Positions 42,292 through 51,618 of a DNA stretch of 64,000 nucleotides are shown here, one piece after another (positions within the stretch are counted from its first letter, which is position 1; every line of letters begins with the position of its first letter). A model generated the notes under the pieces. The model made no database searches. It worked only from the letters and a program-made list of their open reading frames with translations, and was not told the DNA's origin. Made by a program: the position numbers and the translations under genes. Origin of the DNA: Paractinoplanes ovalisporus (GTDB taxonomy: Bacteria; Actinomycetota; Actinomycetes; Mycobacteriales; Micromonosporaceae); NCBI RefSeq assembly GCF_016834655.1, contig NZ_JAENHP010000026.1, positions 1-64,000 of the forward strand, written 5' to 3'.

Positions 42292-42843
42292 TCAGGCGCG
42301 CTTTACCCGTTCCTCGATCGCGTCCAACGCCGAGCCGATCGACTTCGCCACGATCACCCGTTCGAGCGCTTCGGCGCGGACGAACGCGGTGTCGCCGAGC
42401 TGACTCAGCCAGGCCAGCAGACCGTCGTAGAAGCCCTCGGGGTCGAGCAGCACGATCGGCTTGTCGTGCAGGTCGAGGGTCGCGGTGGTCCACACCTCGA
42501 ACAGCTCGTCGAGCGTGCCGAGGCCGCCCGGCAGCGTGATGAACGCGTCCGACCGCTCGATCATGATGTTCTTGCGCTCGCCCATGTCGGCGGTGATGAC
42601 CAGTTCGTCGGAGGCCCGGTCGGCCACCTCCCAGTCGACCAGCACCTGCGGGATGATCCCGAGCGTGTGCCCGCCGCCGGCCCGGGTGCCGTCGGCGACC
42701 GCACCCATCATGCCGACGCAACCGCCACCCGAGACCAGCGAGTGCCCGCGGGCGGCGAGCTCTTCCCCCGTACGGGTGGCCAGGTCGAGCCATTTCTGTT
42801 CGAGCGTGCTCGAGGAGGCGCAGAAGACGCAGATCGCGGCCAC
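42292..42843 (-). CDS. LOG family protein (TIGR00730), smaller paralogue
   Basis: 183 aa. LOG/lysine-decarboxylase-like Rossmann fold with SGGGCVGMMGAVADG and LPGGLGTLDELFE (about residues 103-115), the phosphoribohydrolase signature. LOG enzymes release free base from nucleoside 5'-monophosphates (cytokinin-type activity). The GTG start is one base after the stop of the other LOG gene (TGACGTG), so the pair is coupled. Confidence 0.92.
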   Translation of the reverse strand: MAAICVFCASSSTLEQKWLDLATRTGEELAARGHSLVSGGGCVGMMGAVADGTRAGGGHTLGIIPQVLVDWEVADRASDELVITADMGERKNIMIERSDAFITLPGGLGTLDELFEVWTTATLDLHDKPIVLLDPEGFYDGLLAWLSQLGDTAFVRAEALERVIVAKSIGSALDAIEERVKRA

Positions 42844-42844
42844 G

Positions 42845-43624
<780 letters not shown>

Positions 43625-43804
43625 GCCTAAAAGGTAGTGCGGACGGTCAGTGACCCGGTGAACAACCGGGTGGGTTTCGGTAAGAGGATTGCGGGTCGGC
43701 GACCTTTTTGCCAGATTGAAGCAACGGACGGTAGCTCTAGGGCGTCTGTTCAGTTACCAGATCTCTTCTCGGCCTCGGCCGGGCTCCCGGCTTAAGGAGC
43801 CACC

Positions 43805-43996
43805 GTGACGACCCGATACGAGCGAATGAAAATGCAGCGCCGCATGCAGCGGCGCATCCAACTGGTGGTCGAGGAGCGCCGCATGGCGTTCGGCGATCGC
43901 CCTCGACCGGCCTATGATCCCGAGACCACGGTGGAGATCCCGCCGATGAAGGTGGCCCGGGCGATCGGCCGGGTCGCGATCCGACCAGCCCTCTGA
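43805..43996 (+). CDS. Small basic protein
   Basis: 63 aa, GTG start with AAGGAG Shine-Dalgarno at good spacing. The N-terminus is very basic (YERMKMQRRMQRRIQLVVEE, likely helical); the C-terminus has PETTVEIPPMKVARAIGR. No family recognised; a nucleic-acid-binding role is possible from charge alone. The stop abuts the stop of the convergent dapE. Confidence 0.7.
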   Translation: MTTRYERMKMQRRMQRRIQLVVEERRMAFGDRPRPAYDPETTVEIPPMKVARAIGRVAIRPAL

Positions 43997-45067
43997 TCAG
44001 GGCGCCAGCCAGCGGTAGAGCGTCGCCGCCCCGTCCCTGATCTTGCCGATCTCGACGTGCTCGTCGGGCGCGTGCGCCAGCAGCGGATCGCCGGGGCCGT
44101 AGTTGAGGGCCGGGATGCCGAGCGCCGCGAACCGGGCCACGTCGGTCCAGCCCAGCTTGGCCGCCGGCTCGGCCCCGACCGCGGTGAGGAATTCGCGGGC
44201 CGGGGCGGCGGCGAGCCCGGGCAGCGCTCCCGGCGCCGAGTCGGTCAGCTCGACCTCGAAGCCCTCGAACACCTCGTGGACGTGTTCGAGCGCCTGCTTC
44301 TCGGTGCGGTCGGGCGCGAACCGCATGTTGACCTCGACCACGCAGGCGTCGGGCACGACGTTCCCGGCCACCCCGCCGTTGATCTTCACGGCGTTGAGGC
44401 CCTCACGGTACGTACAGCCGTCGATCGTGACCGTGCGTGGGCGGTAGTCGGAAAGCCGACGCAGCACCTCACCGGCCGCGTGGATCGCGTTGACGCCCCG
44501 CCAGGCGCGGGCGGTGTGGGCCCGGCGGCCGGTGGTGCGCACGTTCACCCGCAGCGTGCCCTGGCAGCCGGCCTCGACCACCCCGTACGTCGGTTCGAGC
44601 AGCACGGCGAAGTCGGCCAGCAGCCACTCGGGGCGGGCCTCGGCGACCAGCCGCAGCCCGTTGTACTTCGAGTCGATCTCTTCGGCCTCGTAGAACAGGT
44701 ATGTGAGGTCGTACCGCGGGTCGGGCAGCGTGGCCGCCAGGTGCAGGGCCAGGGCCACGCCCGACTTCATGTCGGAGGTGCCGCAGCCATAGATCAGGTC
44801 GTCGACGACGGTCGACGGGAAGTTGTCGTTCAGCGGCACGGTGTCGAGGTGGCCGGCGAGCACCACCCGCTGTTCGCGCCCCAGATCCGTGCGGGCCATC
44901 ACGGTGTTGCCGAGCCGGTCCACGCTCAGGTGGGAGGCGTCGCGGAGCACTTCCTCGACGTGATCGGCGATCGCCTGCTCGTTGCGGGAGACGGACTCGA
45001 TGTCGACCAGGGTGCGGGTGAGCTCCACGGGGTCGACCAACACGTCCGGGGTTAGCGGGTTGGCCAT
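43997..45067 (-). CDS. dapE: Succinyl-diaminopimelate desuccinylase
   Basis: 356 aa from the ATG at 45067. Zinc ligands: H73 and D75 in AGHLDTVP, D99 in GTSDMKSG, Glu pair in YEAEEIDS (about 126-133), LLEPTYG, and a C-terminal His in HAPDEHVE. It hydrolyses N-succinyl-LL-diaminopimelate in lysine and peptidoglycan synthesis. It is divergent from dapD, with a 65-bp gap, so two steps of the succinylase branch share a promoter region. A GTG at 45076 would add three residues. Confidence 0.95.
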   Translation of the reverse strand: MANPLTPDVLVDPVELTRTLVDIESVSRNEQAIADHVEEVLRDASHLSVDRLGNTVMARTDLGREQRVVLAGHLDTVPLNDNFPSTVVDDLIYGCGTSDMKSGVALALHLAATLPDPRYDLTYLFYEAEEIDSKYNGLRLVAEARPEWLLADFAVLLEPTYGVVEAGCQGTLRVNVRTTGRRAHTARAWRGVNAIHAAGEVLRRLSDYRPRTVTIDGCTYREGLNAVKINGGVAGNVVPDACVVEVNMRFAPDRTEKQALEHVHEVFEGFEVELTDSAPGALPGLAAAPAREFLTAVGAEPAAKLGWTDVARFAALGIPALNYGPGDPLLAHAPDEHVEIGKIRDGAATLYRWLAP

Positions 45068-45132
45068 AGCGCGCACGATACCGGCCGGACGTGAATCAGC
45101 TCGGGCGCTTGGCCTTTAGTAGTGTTCGCCAC

Positions 45133-46080
45133 GTGGAAACTGCGATCTCGACCTCGCCGGCCTGGGGCATCGGCCTCGCCACCGTCACCGCCGAGGGACA
45201 GGTGCTCGACACCTGGTACCCGGAGGGCTACCTCGGACTGGGCGACTTCCCGGCCGAGGCGCCGACGTTGCCGGCCGGACTGACCGGGCCCAGGACCCTG
45301 CCCGGTCTGTCGACGGTCGAGGTGCGTACGTCAATCGCGTCCCTGGCCGACCCGATCAAGGACGCGTCGGACGCCTATCTGCGCCTCCACCTGCTCTCGC
45401 ACCGCTTCGTGGTGCCGAACTCGCTCAACCTCGACGGCATCTTCGGCTCGCTCGCGAACGTGGCCTGGACGTCGGCCGGCCCGTGCCCGACCGACCGGGT
45501 CGACGAGCTGCGCTTCCTCGAGCGCGCCGCGGGCCGCCACCTGGCCGTCTTCGGCGTCGACAAGTTCCCGCGCATGACCGACTATGTCGTACCGTCGGGT
45601 GTCCGCATCGCCGACGCCGACCGGGTGCGCCTCGGCGCCCACCTGGCCTCCGGCACCACGGTCATGCACGAGGGCTTCGCGAACTTCAACGCGGGCACGC
45701 TCGGCACCTCGATGGTCGAGGGCCGCATCGTGCAGGGTGTCGTGGTCGGCGACAGCTCCGACGTCGGCGCCGGGTCGTCCATCATGGGCACGCTCTCGGG
45801 CGGCGGCAAGGACAAGGTGCGCATCGGCGAGCGCAGCCTGCTCGGCGCGAACGCGGGCATCGGCATCTCGCTCGGCGACGACTGCGTGGTCGAGGCCGGC
45901 TGCTACATCACGGCCGGGTCGAAGATCACACTGCCCGACGGCCGGGTGGTCAAGGCGCGCGAGCTCTCCGGCGTCAACGGTCTGCTGTTCTGGCGCAACT
46001 CGGTCACCGGCGCGCTGGAGGCCAAGCCGCGCAAGGGGCAGGGCATCGAGCTGAACGCGGCCCTGCACGCTAACTCCTGA
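45133..46080 (+). CDS. dapD: Tetrahydrodipicolinate N-succinyltransferase, actinobacterial type
   Basis: 315 aa from the GTG at 45133. N-terminal alpha/beta domain, then a left-handed beta-helix with hexapeptide-like turns (VRIADADRVRLGAHLASGTTVMHEGFAN, AGSSIMGTLSGGGKDKVRIGE, given here in part) and a C-terminal SGVNGLLFWRNS. It transfers succinyl from succinyl-CoA to tetrahydrodipicolinate. Probably leaderless. Its 3' end overlaps the convergent LysR gene by 11 bp. Confidence 0.94.
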   Translation: METAISTSPAWGIGLATVTAEGQVLDTWYPEGYLGLGDFPAEAPTLPAGLTGPRTLPGLSTVEVRTSIASLADPIKDASDAYLRLHLLSHRFVVPNSLNLDGIFGSLANVAWTSAGPCPTDRVDELRFLERAAGRHLAVFGVDKFPRMTDYVVPSGVRIADADRVRLGAHLASGTTVMHEGFANFNAGTLGTSMVEGRIVQGVVVGDSSDVGAGSSIMGTLSGGGKDKVRIGERSLLGANAGIGISLGDDCVVEAGCYITAGSKITLPDGRVVKARELSGVNGLLFWRNSVTGALEAKPRKGQGIELNAALHANS

Positions 46081-46864
46081 GATAGGGGGCGGCCGCCGTC
46101 TTGACGGCGGCCGTCAGCTCGTCCAGCACCTCGGAGCCGATCTTCCAGTACTGCCAGTAGAGCGGGACGTCGAGATATCGCCCCGGGTGCAGGTCGACGT
46201 AGTGGCCGGCGGCGATGTCCTCGCGGGCGATCCACTCCTGGACCATGCCCCAGCCCAATCCGATCCTTATCGCTTCGATGTACGCGGACGCGGATGGGAT
46301 GTAGTGCATTTCGGATAAATCGCCGACGAATGCATGCTGTAGCCGATCCTTCCGGTTGTACAGCACGGCCGTCGACGCACCCGCCTGCCCGCAGGCCAGG
46401 TAACGCATCACGCCCAGCCGCTCGATCCGGCAGCCCTGGACGACCTCCTTGTCCGCGGTGACGGCGGCCATGGCCGTACCGGATCGCAGCAGGTCGGCGG
46501 TGTGGAACTCGTCGTCGGTGTGCAGCTCGTAGGTCGGACCGGGCACTGCTTTGAGCGCGGGCAGGAACCAGGTGTGCAGCGAGTCGGCGTTCACCACGAT
46601 CGACACGCGGGTGCCGTCACGCGCCTCGGCCAGCGCCTCCCGTTCGAGCAGCGCGACCTGTCCCGCGAACCGCACCAGGGCTTCTCCGGCCGGCGTGGCG
46701 ACACACGGTTTGGCCCGGCGCACCAGAACCTGCCCCACCGAACGTTCGAGCGCCTTGATCCGCTGACTCACCGCCGACGGTGTGACGTGCAGCTCACGCG
46801 CCGCCGCCTCGAAGCTGCCGGTGCCGATGACCGCCTGGAAAGTGGCCAGCTGCGCGAAATCCAC
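46070..46864 (-). CDS. lysG: LysG/ArgP-type LysR regulator
   Basis: 264 aa. HTH region MDFAQLATFQAVIGTGSFEA with recognition helix TPSAVSQRIKALE; the effector domain includes VNADSLHTWFLPAL, characteristic of LysG/ArgP. These sense basic amino acids and activate the divergent exporter gene, here present at 46936. GTG start, probably leaderless. Confidence 0.93.
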   Translation of the reverse strand: MDFAQLATFQAVIGTGSFEAAARELHVTPSAVSQRIKALERSVGQVLVRRAKPCVATPAGEALVRFAGQVALLEREALAEARDGTRVSIVVNADSLHTWFLPALKAVPGPTYELHTDDEFHTADLLRSGTAMAAVTADKEVVQGCRIERLGVMRYLACGQAGASTAVLYNRKDRLQHAFVGDLSEMHYIPSASAYIEAIRIGLGWGMVQEWIAREDIAAGHYVDLHPGRYLDVPLYWQYWKIGSEVLDELTAAVKTAAAPYLRS

Positions 46865-46865
46865 G

Positions 46866-46880
46866 ATTAGCGATTCTAAT
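46866..46880. promoter_or_regulatory. LysG operator candidate
   Basis: ATTAG-CGATT-CTAAT, a dyad with the T-N11-A core of LysR-type boxes, directly next to the lysG start in the 71-bp A/T-rich gap between lysG and the exporter gene. Autoregulation and exporter control are inferred. Confidence 0.6.
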
Positions 46881-46935
46881 GCAAGTTCAAATTCTTTAGC
46901 TTTCGTACGGGGTTCAGCCCGCTTAGCGTCGAACG

Positions 46936-47532
46936 GTGCTCACCTCCGTCGCCGCCGGCTTCGCCGCTTCCGCCGTCCTGATCATCGCCATCGGCGCCCA
47001 GAACGCGTTCGTCCTCCGACAGGGCCTGCGCCGCGAACACGTGCTGGCGGTGGTGCTGGTGTGCGCCCTCAGCGACCTGCTGCTGATCCTCGCGGGCATC
47101 GGCGGCCTGGGCGCGGTCGTCACCGCCCGCCCCGACGCGGTCACCGTGATCAAGTGGGTGGGCGCGGCCTTCCTGACCACGTACGCCGTCCTGGCCGCGC
47201 GCCGCGCCCTGCGGCCGACCGCTCTGAACCCGGCCGACCGGGCCCCCGCCACCCTGCGCGCGACCCTGCTGACGTGTCTGGCCCTGACCTACCTGAACCC
47301 GCACGTCTACCTCGACACTGTGCTGCTGCTCGGTTCGGTCGCCCAGCAGCACGACCATCGCTGGCTCTTCGGCCTGGGCGCGGCGGCGGCCAGCCTGGCC
47401 TGGTTCGCGGCCCTGGGGTTGGGCGCCCACCGGTTGGCGCCGTTGCTGGCTCGGCCGGTCGCTTGGCGCGTGCTCGACGGGCTGATCGCCGTCGTCATGC
47501 TCGGCGTGGCCGCGTCACTCCTGCTCAGCTAG
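46936..47532 (+). CDS. lysE: LysE/ArgO family basic amino-acid exporter
   Basis: 198 aa with about six membrane segments. The N-terminal AIGAQNAFVLRQGLRREH and the TYLNPHVYLDT motif are LysE signatures. It exports L-lysine and L-arginine. It is divergent from its probable activator LysG; the presence of dapD/dapE next door links it to lysine homeostasis. GTG start. Confidence 0.94.
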   Translation: MLTSVAAGFAASAVLIIAIGAQNAFVLRQGLRREHVLAVVLVCALSDLLLILAGIGGLGAVVTARPDAVTVIKWVGAAFLTTYAVLAARRALRPTALNPADRAPATLRATLLTCLALTYLNPHVYLDTVLLLGSVAQQHDHRWLFGLGAAAASLAWFAALGLGAHRLAPLLARPVAWRVLDGLIAVVMLGVAASLLLS

Positions 47533-48118
47533 CGCCTTTACCGTTTCGCGCCCACATCCCGCCCGCGCTCTGCCGCTCGCCTACGCGCCCTGCCGGCCGT
47601 CCGCTGCCTGCTGCCCGTGCGCGCTGCTCGCCGCGCTCTGCTGCCCGTCCACGCCGCTCGCCGCGCCCTGCCGCCCGCCCACGCCCAGCAGCCCCCGCTC
47701 ACGCCCAACCGCTCACCACGCTCTCCCGCTCGTTCACGCCCTGCTGCCCGTCCGTGGAAGCCGCTCCGAGGCGGCACGCAACCACCATCAGCGGCGGCGC
47801 CTGGGGAAAAGGCCGACAAGCGACCACGTCCGCCTGTGGACAACTTCGCCGGCTCAGCTTGACAGCGCGTAGGGTCCACCCCACTGCTCTCCCCTGGTGG
47901 TGGGGGTTAGGGATGGCCGAACCACACGAAGGATCTTGCCGGCGCCCGGAGCAAAGGGCGGGAACGAACAGCTGGAGTGAGGGCGGCGGGGGAACCGGCG
48001 GTCGGGTCAAGCCCGGCGGGGAACCAGCGGCCGGAGCGAAGGCGGCGGGGAACCAGCGACTGCAGCGAGCCCCCGCGGGGACGGCCCGGGCGGGAAACGG
48101 CCTGGACAGCGGGCCGGC
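47533..48118. other. Gene-free intergenic region with degenerate repeats
   Basis: About 590 bp without a credible gene. 47608-47700 contains roughly 30-bp C-rich imperfect tandem units (CTGCTGCCCGT... CTCGCCGCGC). 47978-48070 contains repeats around GGCGGCGGGGAACC. A single DnaA-box match TGTGGACAA lies at 47835-47843. Long frames here on both strands follow the repeat composition and lack starts with ribosome sites. Confidence 0.6.
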
Positions 48119-48149
48119 TTGACCCTCCAGCTGGTTGAGGCGGCATGGT
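48119..48149 (+). promoter_or_regulatory. MerR-type promoter with 19-bp spacer
   Basis: TTGACC (48119-48124), 19 bp, CATGGT (48144-48149). The overlong 19-bp spacer contains the dyad CCTC-N9-GAGG (48124-48140), the classic architecture in which a MerR protein untwists the promoter. The predicted start point is about 13 bp upstream of the regulator's own ATG, implying autoregulation. Confidence 0.8.
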
Positions 48150-48168
48150 CCGGGAGGTGCGAGGAGAC

Positions 48169-49155
48169 ATGCTCAGCATCGGCGAAGTGGCTCGGGCCAG
48201 TGGGCTCAGCGTCAGCGCGCTCCGGTTCTATGACTCGGCGGGCGTTCTGGTGCCGGCCGAGGTCGACGCGGTCAACGGGTATCGGCGGTACGACTACTCC
48301 CAGCTCAGGGCGGCCCGGCTCATCGCGGGGCTGCGGCGGGTGGGGATGCCGGTGGCGGAGATCGCTGAGGCCGTACGGGAAGGGAACCCGGCCGTCCGCC
48401 TGCGGCTCGATGAGCACCGGCGACGGCTCGAAGACGGGCTGGCCGACGCCAAGCGTGAGCTTCTCCGCATCCATGCCCTGCTCGACCTGGAGGAGAACCT
48501 CATGACCCGGATCAGTCTGCCCGCCTCGGCGTTGGCCGCCGCGCTCGATGCCGTTCGGTTCGCTGCGGGGGCCGATCCCGCGTTGCCGATGCTGCAGTGT
48601 GTGCTGGCCGATGTGACCGACGGCGTGCTGACGCTGGTGGCGACCGACCGCTTCCGGATGGCCGTGGCGACGGCGGCGGCCGAGGTCGAAGGGCCGCCGA
48701 TCCGCTCGGTCCTGCCGCTCGCGTTCGTCGACGAGTTGCGCCCGAGGCTCACCGGCGGTCGCGCGGTGCTCGACCTGGCGCCTGATTCCGTACGGGCGGA
48801 GCCCGCCTCGCTCGAGGTCAAGCCCCTGGATCTCGACTACCCGGACCACCGCCGCCTGCTCGACGGTCTCGCCGGGCCGAGCCGCCGGGTCACGGTCGAC
48901 ACCGAGGCCCTGCGGGAAACGGTGGCGGCCTCCCCGGTCGCGACCCGGGAACACGAAGGGAGGACGTACGAGGCCGTGACGTTGACCTTGGACGACACCG
49001 ACATCGTGGTGAACCGGGAGTTCCTGCTGCAGGCACTCGACGCCGGTAACGCCGGGCAGCTGGTGCTGGAACTGGACGGGCCGATCAAGCCGCTGGCCGT
49101 GCGCGTGCCGGGCGACGACTCCCGCTACTCGATCCTGATGCCGGTGCGTAACTGA
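48169..49155 (+). CDS. MerR helix-turn-helix fused to a DNA polymerase III beta-clamp domain
   Basis: 328 aa. Residues 1-75 are a MerR winged helix (MLSIGEVARASGLSVSALRFYD, with NGYRRYD wing), then a coiled-coil linker (about 80-110) and about 210 residues resembling DnaN domains: LTLVATDRFRMAVA (the clamp L-x-A-T-D-x-x-R motif, about 162) and a second clamp-like domain ending YSILMPVRN, close to the DnaN C-terminus pattern M-P-[VM]-R. GAGGAG Shine-Dalgarno. Known in other actinomycetes as an annotated architecture, but what it senses is unknown. Confidence 0.9.
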   Translation: MLSIGEVARASGLSVSALRFYDSAGVLVPAEVDAVNGYRRYDYSQLRAARLIAGLRRVGMPVAEIAEAVREGNPAVRLRLDEHRRRLEDGLADAKRELLRIHALLDLEENLMTRISLPASALAAALDAVRFAAGADPALPMLQCVLADVTDGVLTLVATDRFRMAVATAAAEVEGPPIRSVLPLAFVDELRPRLTGGRAVLDLAPDSVRAEPASLEVKPLDLDYPDHRRLLDGLAGPSRRVTVDTEALRETVAASPVATREHEGRTYEAVTLTLDDTDIVVNREFLLQALDAGNAGQLVLELDGPIKPLAVRVPGDDSRYSILMPVRN

Positions 49156-49186
49156 GGTCCCGATGCCGGCGCGCAAATGAGTTGCC
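49137..49186 (+). repeat. 25-bp stop-spanning duplication
   Basis: Two units starting GATGCCGG at 49137 and 49162, about 80% identical. The first includes the last codons and TGA of the MerR-clamp gene; the second repeats them with an ATGAG stop context, in another frame. Confidence 0.7.
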
Positions 49187-49204
49187 GATTCCAAAACACC
49201 GGGC

Positions 49205-49234
49205 TTGACGTGTCGGAGATTTCCGACGCATTAT
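49205..49234 (+). promoter_or_regulatory. Leaderless promoter with ArsR operator in the spacer
   Basis: TTGACG (49205-49210), 18 bp, CATTAT (49229-49234); transcription would start at or next to the ATG at 49242. The spacer contains the dyad GTCGGA-GATT-TCCGAC (49212-49227), so repressor binding would block RNA polymerase directly. Confidence 0.8.
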
Positions 49235-49241
49235 GAGGCGC

Positions 49242-49556
49242 ATGCCGGACGTGGATGTGTTCGGCGCACTGGCCAATCCGGTGCGCCGCCAGTTGCTCGA
49301 AGCGTTGCGCGACGGCCCGCTGCCCGCGGGTGAGCTGGCCGGGCGGTTCGAACTGAGCCGCCCGGCCGTCTCGGAACACCTCGCCGTGCTGCGCAACGCG
49401 CGGCTCGTCACCGAGGAACCGCGCGGCCGCCACCGCTATTACCACCTGGCCGCCGAACCGCTGGCCGAGGTGAACGACTGGCTGCATCCGTTCGAGCGCT
49501 ACTGGCGCGACCGCCTGCGGGCGCTGCGCGACCTGGCCGAAGGAGAAGACCTGTGA
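49242..49556 (+). CDS. ArsR-family repressor (SRPBCC-linked type)
   Basis: 104 aa from the ATG at 49242; an ATG at 49233 would add three residues. VFGALANPVRRQLLEAL and LSRPAVSEHLAVLRNARLV (about residues 43-61) form the winged helix. No metal-binding Cys pair, as in the ArsR/SRPBCC toxin-antitoxin-like or stress pairs. The stop overlaps the next gene (GTGA). Confidence 0.92.
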   Translation: MPDVDVFGALANPVRRQLLEALRDGPLPAGELAGRFELSRPAVSEHLAVLRNARLVTEEPRGRHRYYHLAAEPLAEVNDWLHPFERYWRDRLRALRDLAEGEDL

Positions 49557-49939
49557 ACAGCATCGAGTGCGACCAGTTCATCGCCAAGCCGCCCGCGGCC
49601 GTGTGGCGGGTGCTCACCGAGCCGGAGCTGCACGCCAAGTGGTGGGTGGCCGGCGACATCAAACCGGTCGTCGGCCACCGCTTCACGCTCGACATGGGCG
49701 CCCAGTGGGGCGAGCAGCAGTGCGAGGTGCTCGAGGTCGAGCCCGAGAAGCTGCTGCGCTACACCTTCGCCGAGGGCGTGCTCGACACCACGATCACCTG
49801 GCGGCTCGAACCCGAGGGCCAGGGCACCCGGCTGTTCCTCGTGCACGACGGCTTCCCGCCCGGCGCACCGGCGATCGAGGGCATGGGCCGCGGCTGGCCG
49901 GGCCTGCTGCGCCGGATCGACACCGTCCTGGCCGGGTGA
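49553..49939 (+). CDS. SRPBCC/AHSA1 domain protein
   Basis: 128 aa, GTG start overlapping the ArsR stop. AHSA1-type START-like fold: CDQFIAKPPAAVWRVLTEPELHAKWW at the N-terminus (quoted in part) and a C-terminal helix GWPGLLRRIDTVL. Binds a hydrophobic ligand or assists a chaperone; the ligand is unknown. ArsR-SRPBCC pairs are common operons. A weak repeat of the stop context (GGCCGGGTGA, GGCCGCGTGA) occurs 23 bp downstream. Confidence 0.9.
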   Translation: MNSIECDQFIAKPPAAVWRVLTEPELHAKWWVAGDIKPVVGHRFTLDMGAQWGEQQCEVLEVEPEKLLRYTFAEGVLDTTITWRLEPEGQGTRLFLVHDGFPPGAPAIEGMGRGWPGLLRRIDTVLAG

Positions 49940-50143
49940 CGATCAACGCCATGGCCGCGTGAGGCTCAAAAAAGGCCGCTTAACAGCCGCTCGAAACACC
50001 GCTCGAGAACGGCCGGACAAGAAGGTCGCGCCCGAGTAACGAAGTCGCGGCGGCGTAACAATTTACGTCCGCGTCACGCGGGAGCACTTGAGCCACGTCA
50101 CATCGGGTGCTCGGCGCACAGGAGAAATGGCTACCGTCGTCGG

Positions 50144-50875
50144 GTGCGCATCGGGCAGCAGTACGAGGACTCCGCCGCCGGCGAGCGCGCCACCGGCTGG
50201 GAGTTCGCCTGGCTGGACGGGCGTGACGTGGGCTCCGAGCCCACCTGGTCATACCCGGCGATCGCCCGCACCCTGGTCCGCCGCGCGGGCTCTCTGCTCG
50301 ACCTCGACACCGGCAACGGCGAGCTGCTGGCCGAGCTCGCGCCCCTCCCGCCGCACACGATCGCGGTCGAGAGCTGGGCCCGCAACACCCCGGTGGCCCG
50401 CGACCGGCTCTACCCGTTCGGGGTGCAGGTGCTCACCGAACTGCCCGGCGGCGAGGACGAGTTCGATGTCGTCCTCAGCCGCCACGGGCGCCTTCCCGCC
50501 GCCGACATCTCGCGGCTGCTGCGCCGCGGCGGCACCCTGCTCAGCCAGCAGGTGGGCAGCGACGACCTGGCCGGGCTCAACGTGGCGCTGGGGGCGCCAC
50601 CGGCCCACCGCCAGCCCTGGAACGCCGACGTCGCGATCGCGGCGCTGACCGACGCCGGCCTCGAGGTCACCGACGTCCGCGAGGAGCGCCCGCGGGTCGC
50701 CTTCGCCGATGTCGGTGCGATCGTGCGCCAACTTCGCGACCTGCCCTGGCAGATCCGCGATTTCTCCCCGAGGCTGTACCAGGACGCACTGGAGCGCCTC
50801 GACACCTTCATCCGCCTGCACGGCGACTTCACCGTGACCGCCCATCGGTTCCTGGTCGAAGCCGTCCGTCCGTAA
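50144..50875 (+). CDS. SAM-dependent methyltransferase
   Basis: 243 aa, GTG start, probably leaderless. Motif I LLDLDTGNGELL (about residues 51-62) and post-I acidic residue in AVESWARN support a class I methyltransferase fold; FDVVLSRHGRLP is the motif IV region. Substrate unknown. It lies 32 bp upstream of the nitrilase-family gene on the same strand. Confidence 0.85.
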   Translation: MRIGQQYEDSAAGERATGWEFAWLDGRDVGSEPTWSYPAIARTLVRRAGSLLDLDTGNGELLAELAPLPPHTIAVESWARNTPVARDRLYPFGVQVLTELPGGEDEFDVVLSRHGRLPAADISRLLRRGGTLLSQQVGSDDLAGLNVALGAPPAHRQPWNADVAIAALTDAGLEVTDVREERPRVAFADVGAIVRQLRDLPWQIRDFSPRLYQDALERLDTFIRLHGDFTVTAHRFLVEAVRP

Positions 50876-50907
50876 CAACCCCCACCCCCTCGGAAAGAAG
50901 ATCGGTC

Positions 50908-51618
50908 ATGCGCTCGTTGGTCATCGCCGTCGCCCAACCGCCCGTCCACCCGCTCGACATCGCCGCGAACGCGACCCGGCACGCCGCCACCGTGCGGGCC
51001 GCCGGCGCCCGGCTGGTCGTCTTTCCCGAGCTCTCCCTCACCGGCTACGACGTCGACGCGCCGCTGATCGCGCCCGACGACCCGAGGCTCCAGCCGCTGA
51101 TCGACTCGTGCGCCGCCACCGACACGATCGCGCTGGCCGGCGCGGCGATCGCGGGCCCGCACATCGCGACCCTGCTCGTCGACGGCGACGGCGCCCGGGT
51201 CGTCTACCGCAAGGTCCACCCGCACGGCGCGTCCGAGGCGCGCTTTCAGCCGGGCCCCGGCCCCGAGGTGATCGAGGTCGACGGGTGGCGTCTCGGCCTG
51301 GCGATCTGCCGCGACACCGGCGTCGAGGAGCACTGGGCGGCCACGGCGGCGCTGGGCATCGACGCGTACGTGGCCGGGGTGGTCGACCGCCCGGCCGACG
51401 AGGCAGTGGTGGCCGAGCGGGCGCGGAAGATCAGCACCACGTACGGGGTATGGACCGCAATCGCCTCGTGCGCGGGCGCGACCGGCCCCGACTACACCGA
51501 GACGGCCGGCCGCTCCGGCATCTGGGCTCCCGACGGCACCGTCGCCGCCCGCGCCGGCAGCGCCGTGGGCGAGATCGCGCGCGCCACCCTCTTCGCCGAG
51601 CGACTGGCCCGCGTCTGA
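50908..51618 (+). CDS. Carbon-nitrogen hydrolase (nitrilase superfamily amidase)
   Basis: 236 aa, slightly short. The catalytic triad is visible: E41 in VFPELSLTGY, K102 in YRKVHPHG, C134 in LAICRDTG. Hydrolyses an amide or nitrile; the usual CNH family Cys context is CYD/CxD, here CRD. GGAAAGAAG Shine-Dalgarno. The last seven codons and stop lie in the first unit of a 29-bp repeat array. Confidence 0.92.
   Translation: MRSLVIAVAQPPVHPLDIAANATRHAATVRAAGARLVVFPELSLTGYDVDAPLIAPDDPRLQPLIDSCAATDTIALAGAAIAGPHIATLLVDGDGARVVYRKVHPHGASEARFQPGPGPEVIEVDGWRLGLAICRDTGVEEHWAATAALGIDAYVAGVVDRPADEAVVAERARKISTTYGVWTAIASCAGATGPDYTETAGRSGIWAPDGTVAARAGSAVGEIARATLFAERLARV

Noticed and set aside
47538..48122. 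Frames of 80-130 codons on both strands after the LysE gene
   Set aside because: They follow C-rich repeats, lack ribosome sites and have unnatural Arg/Ala/Pro composition.
48169..49155. A second replicative sliding clamp (dnaN)
   Set aside because: The clamp-like part is too short for a three-domain clamp and is fused to a MerR winged helix with its own MerR promoter.
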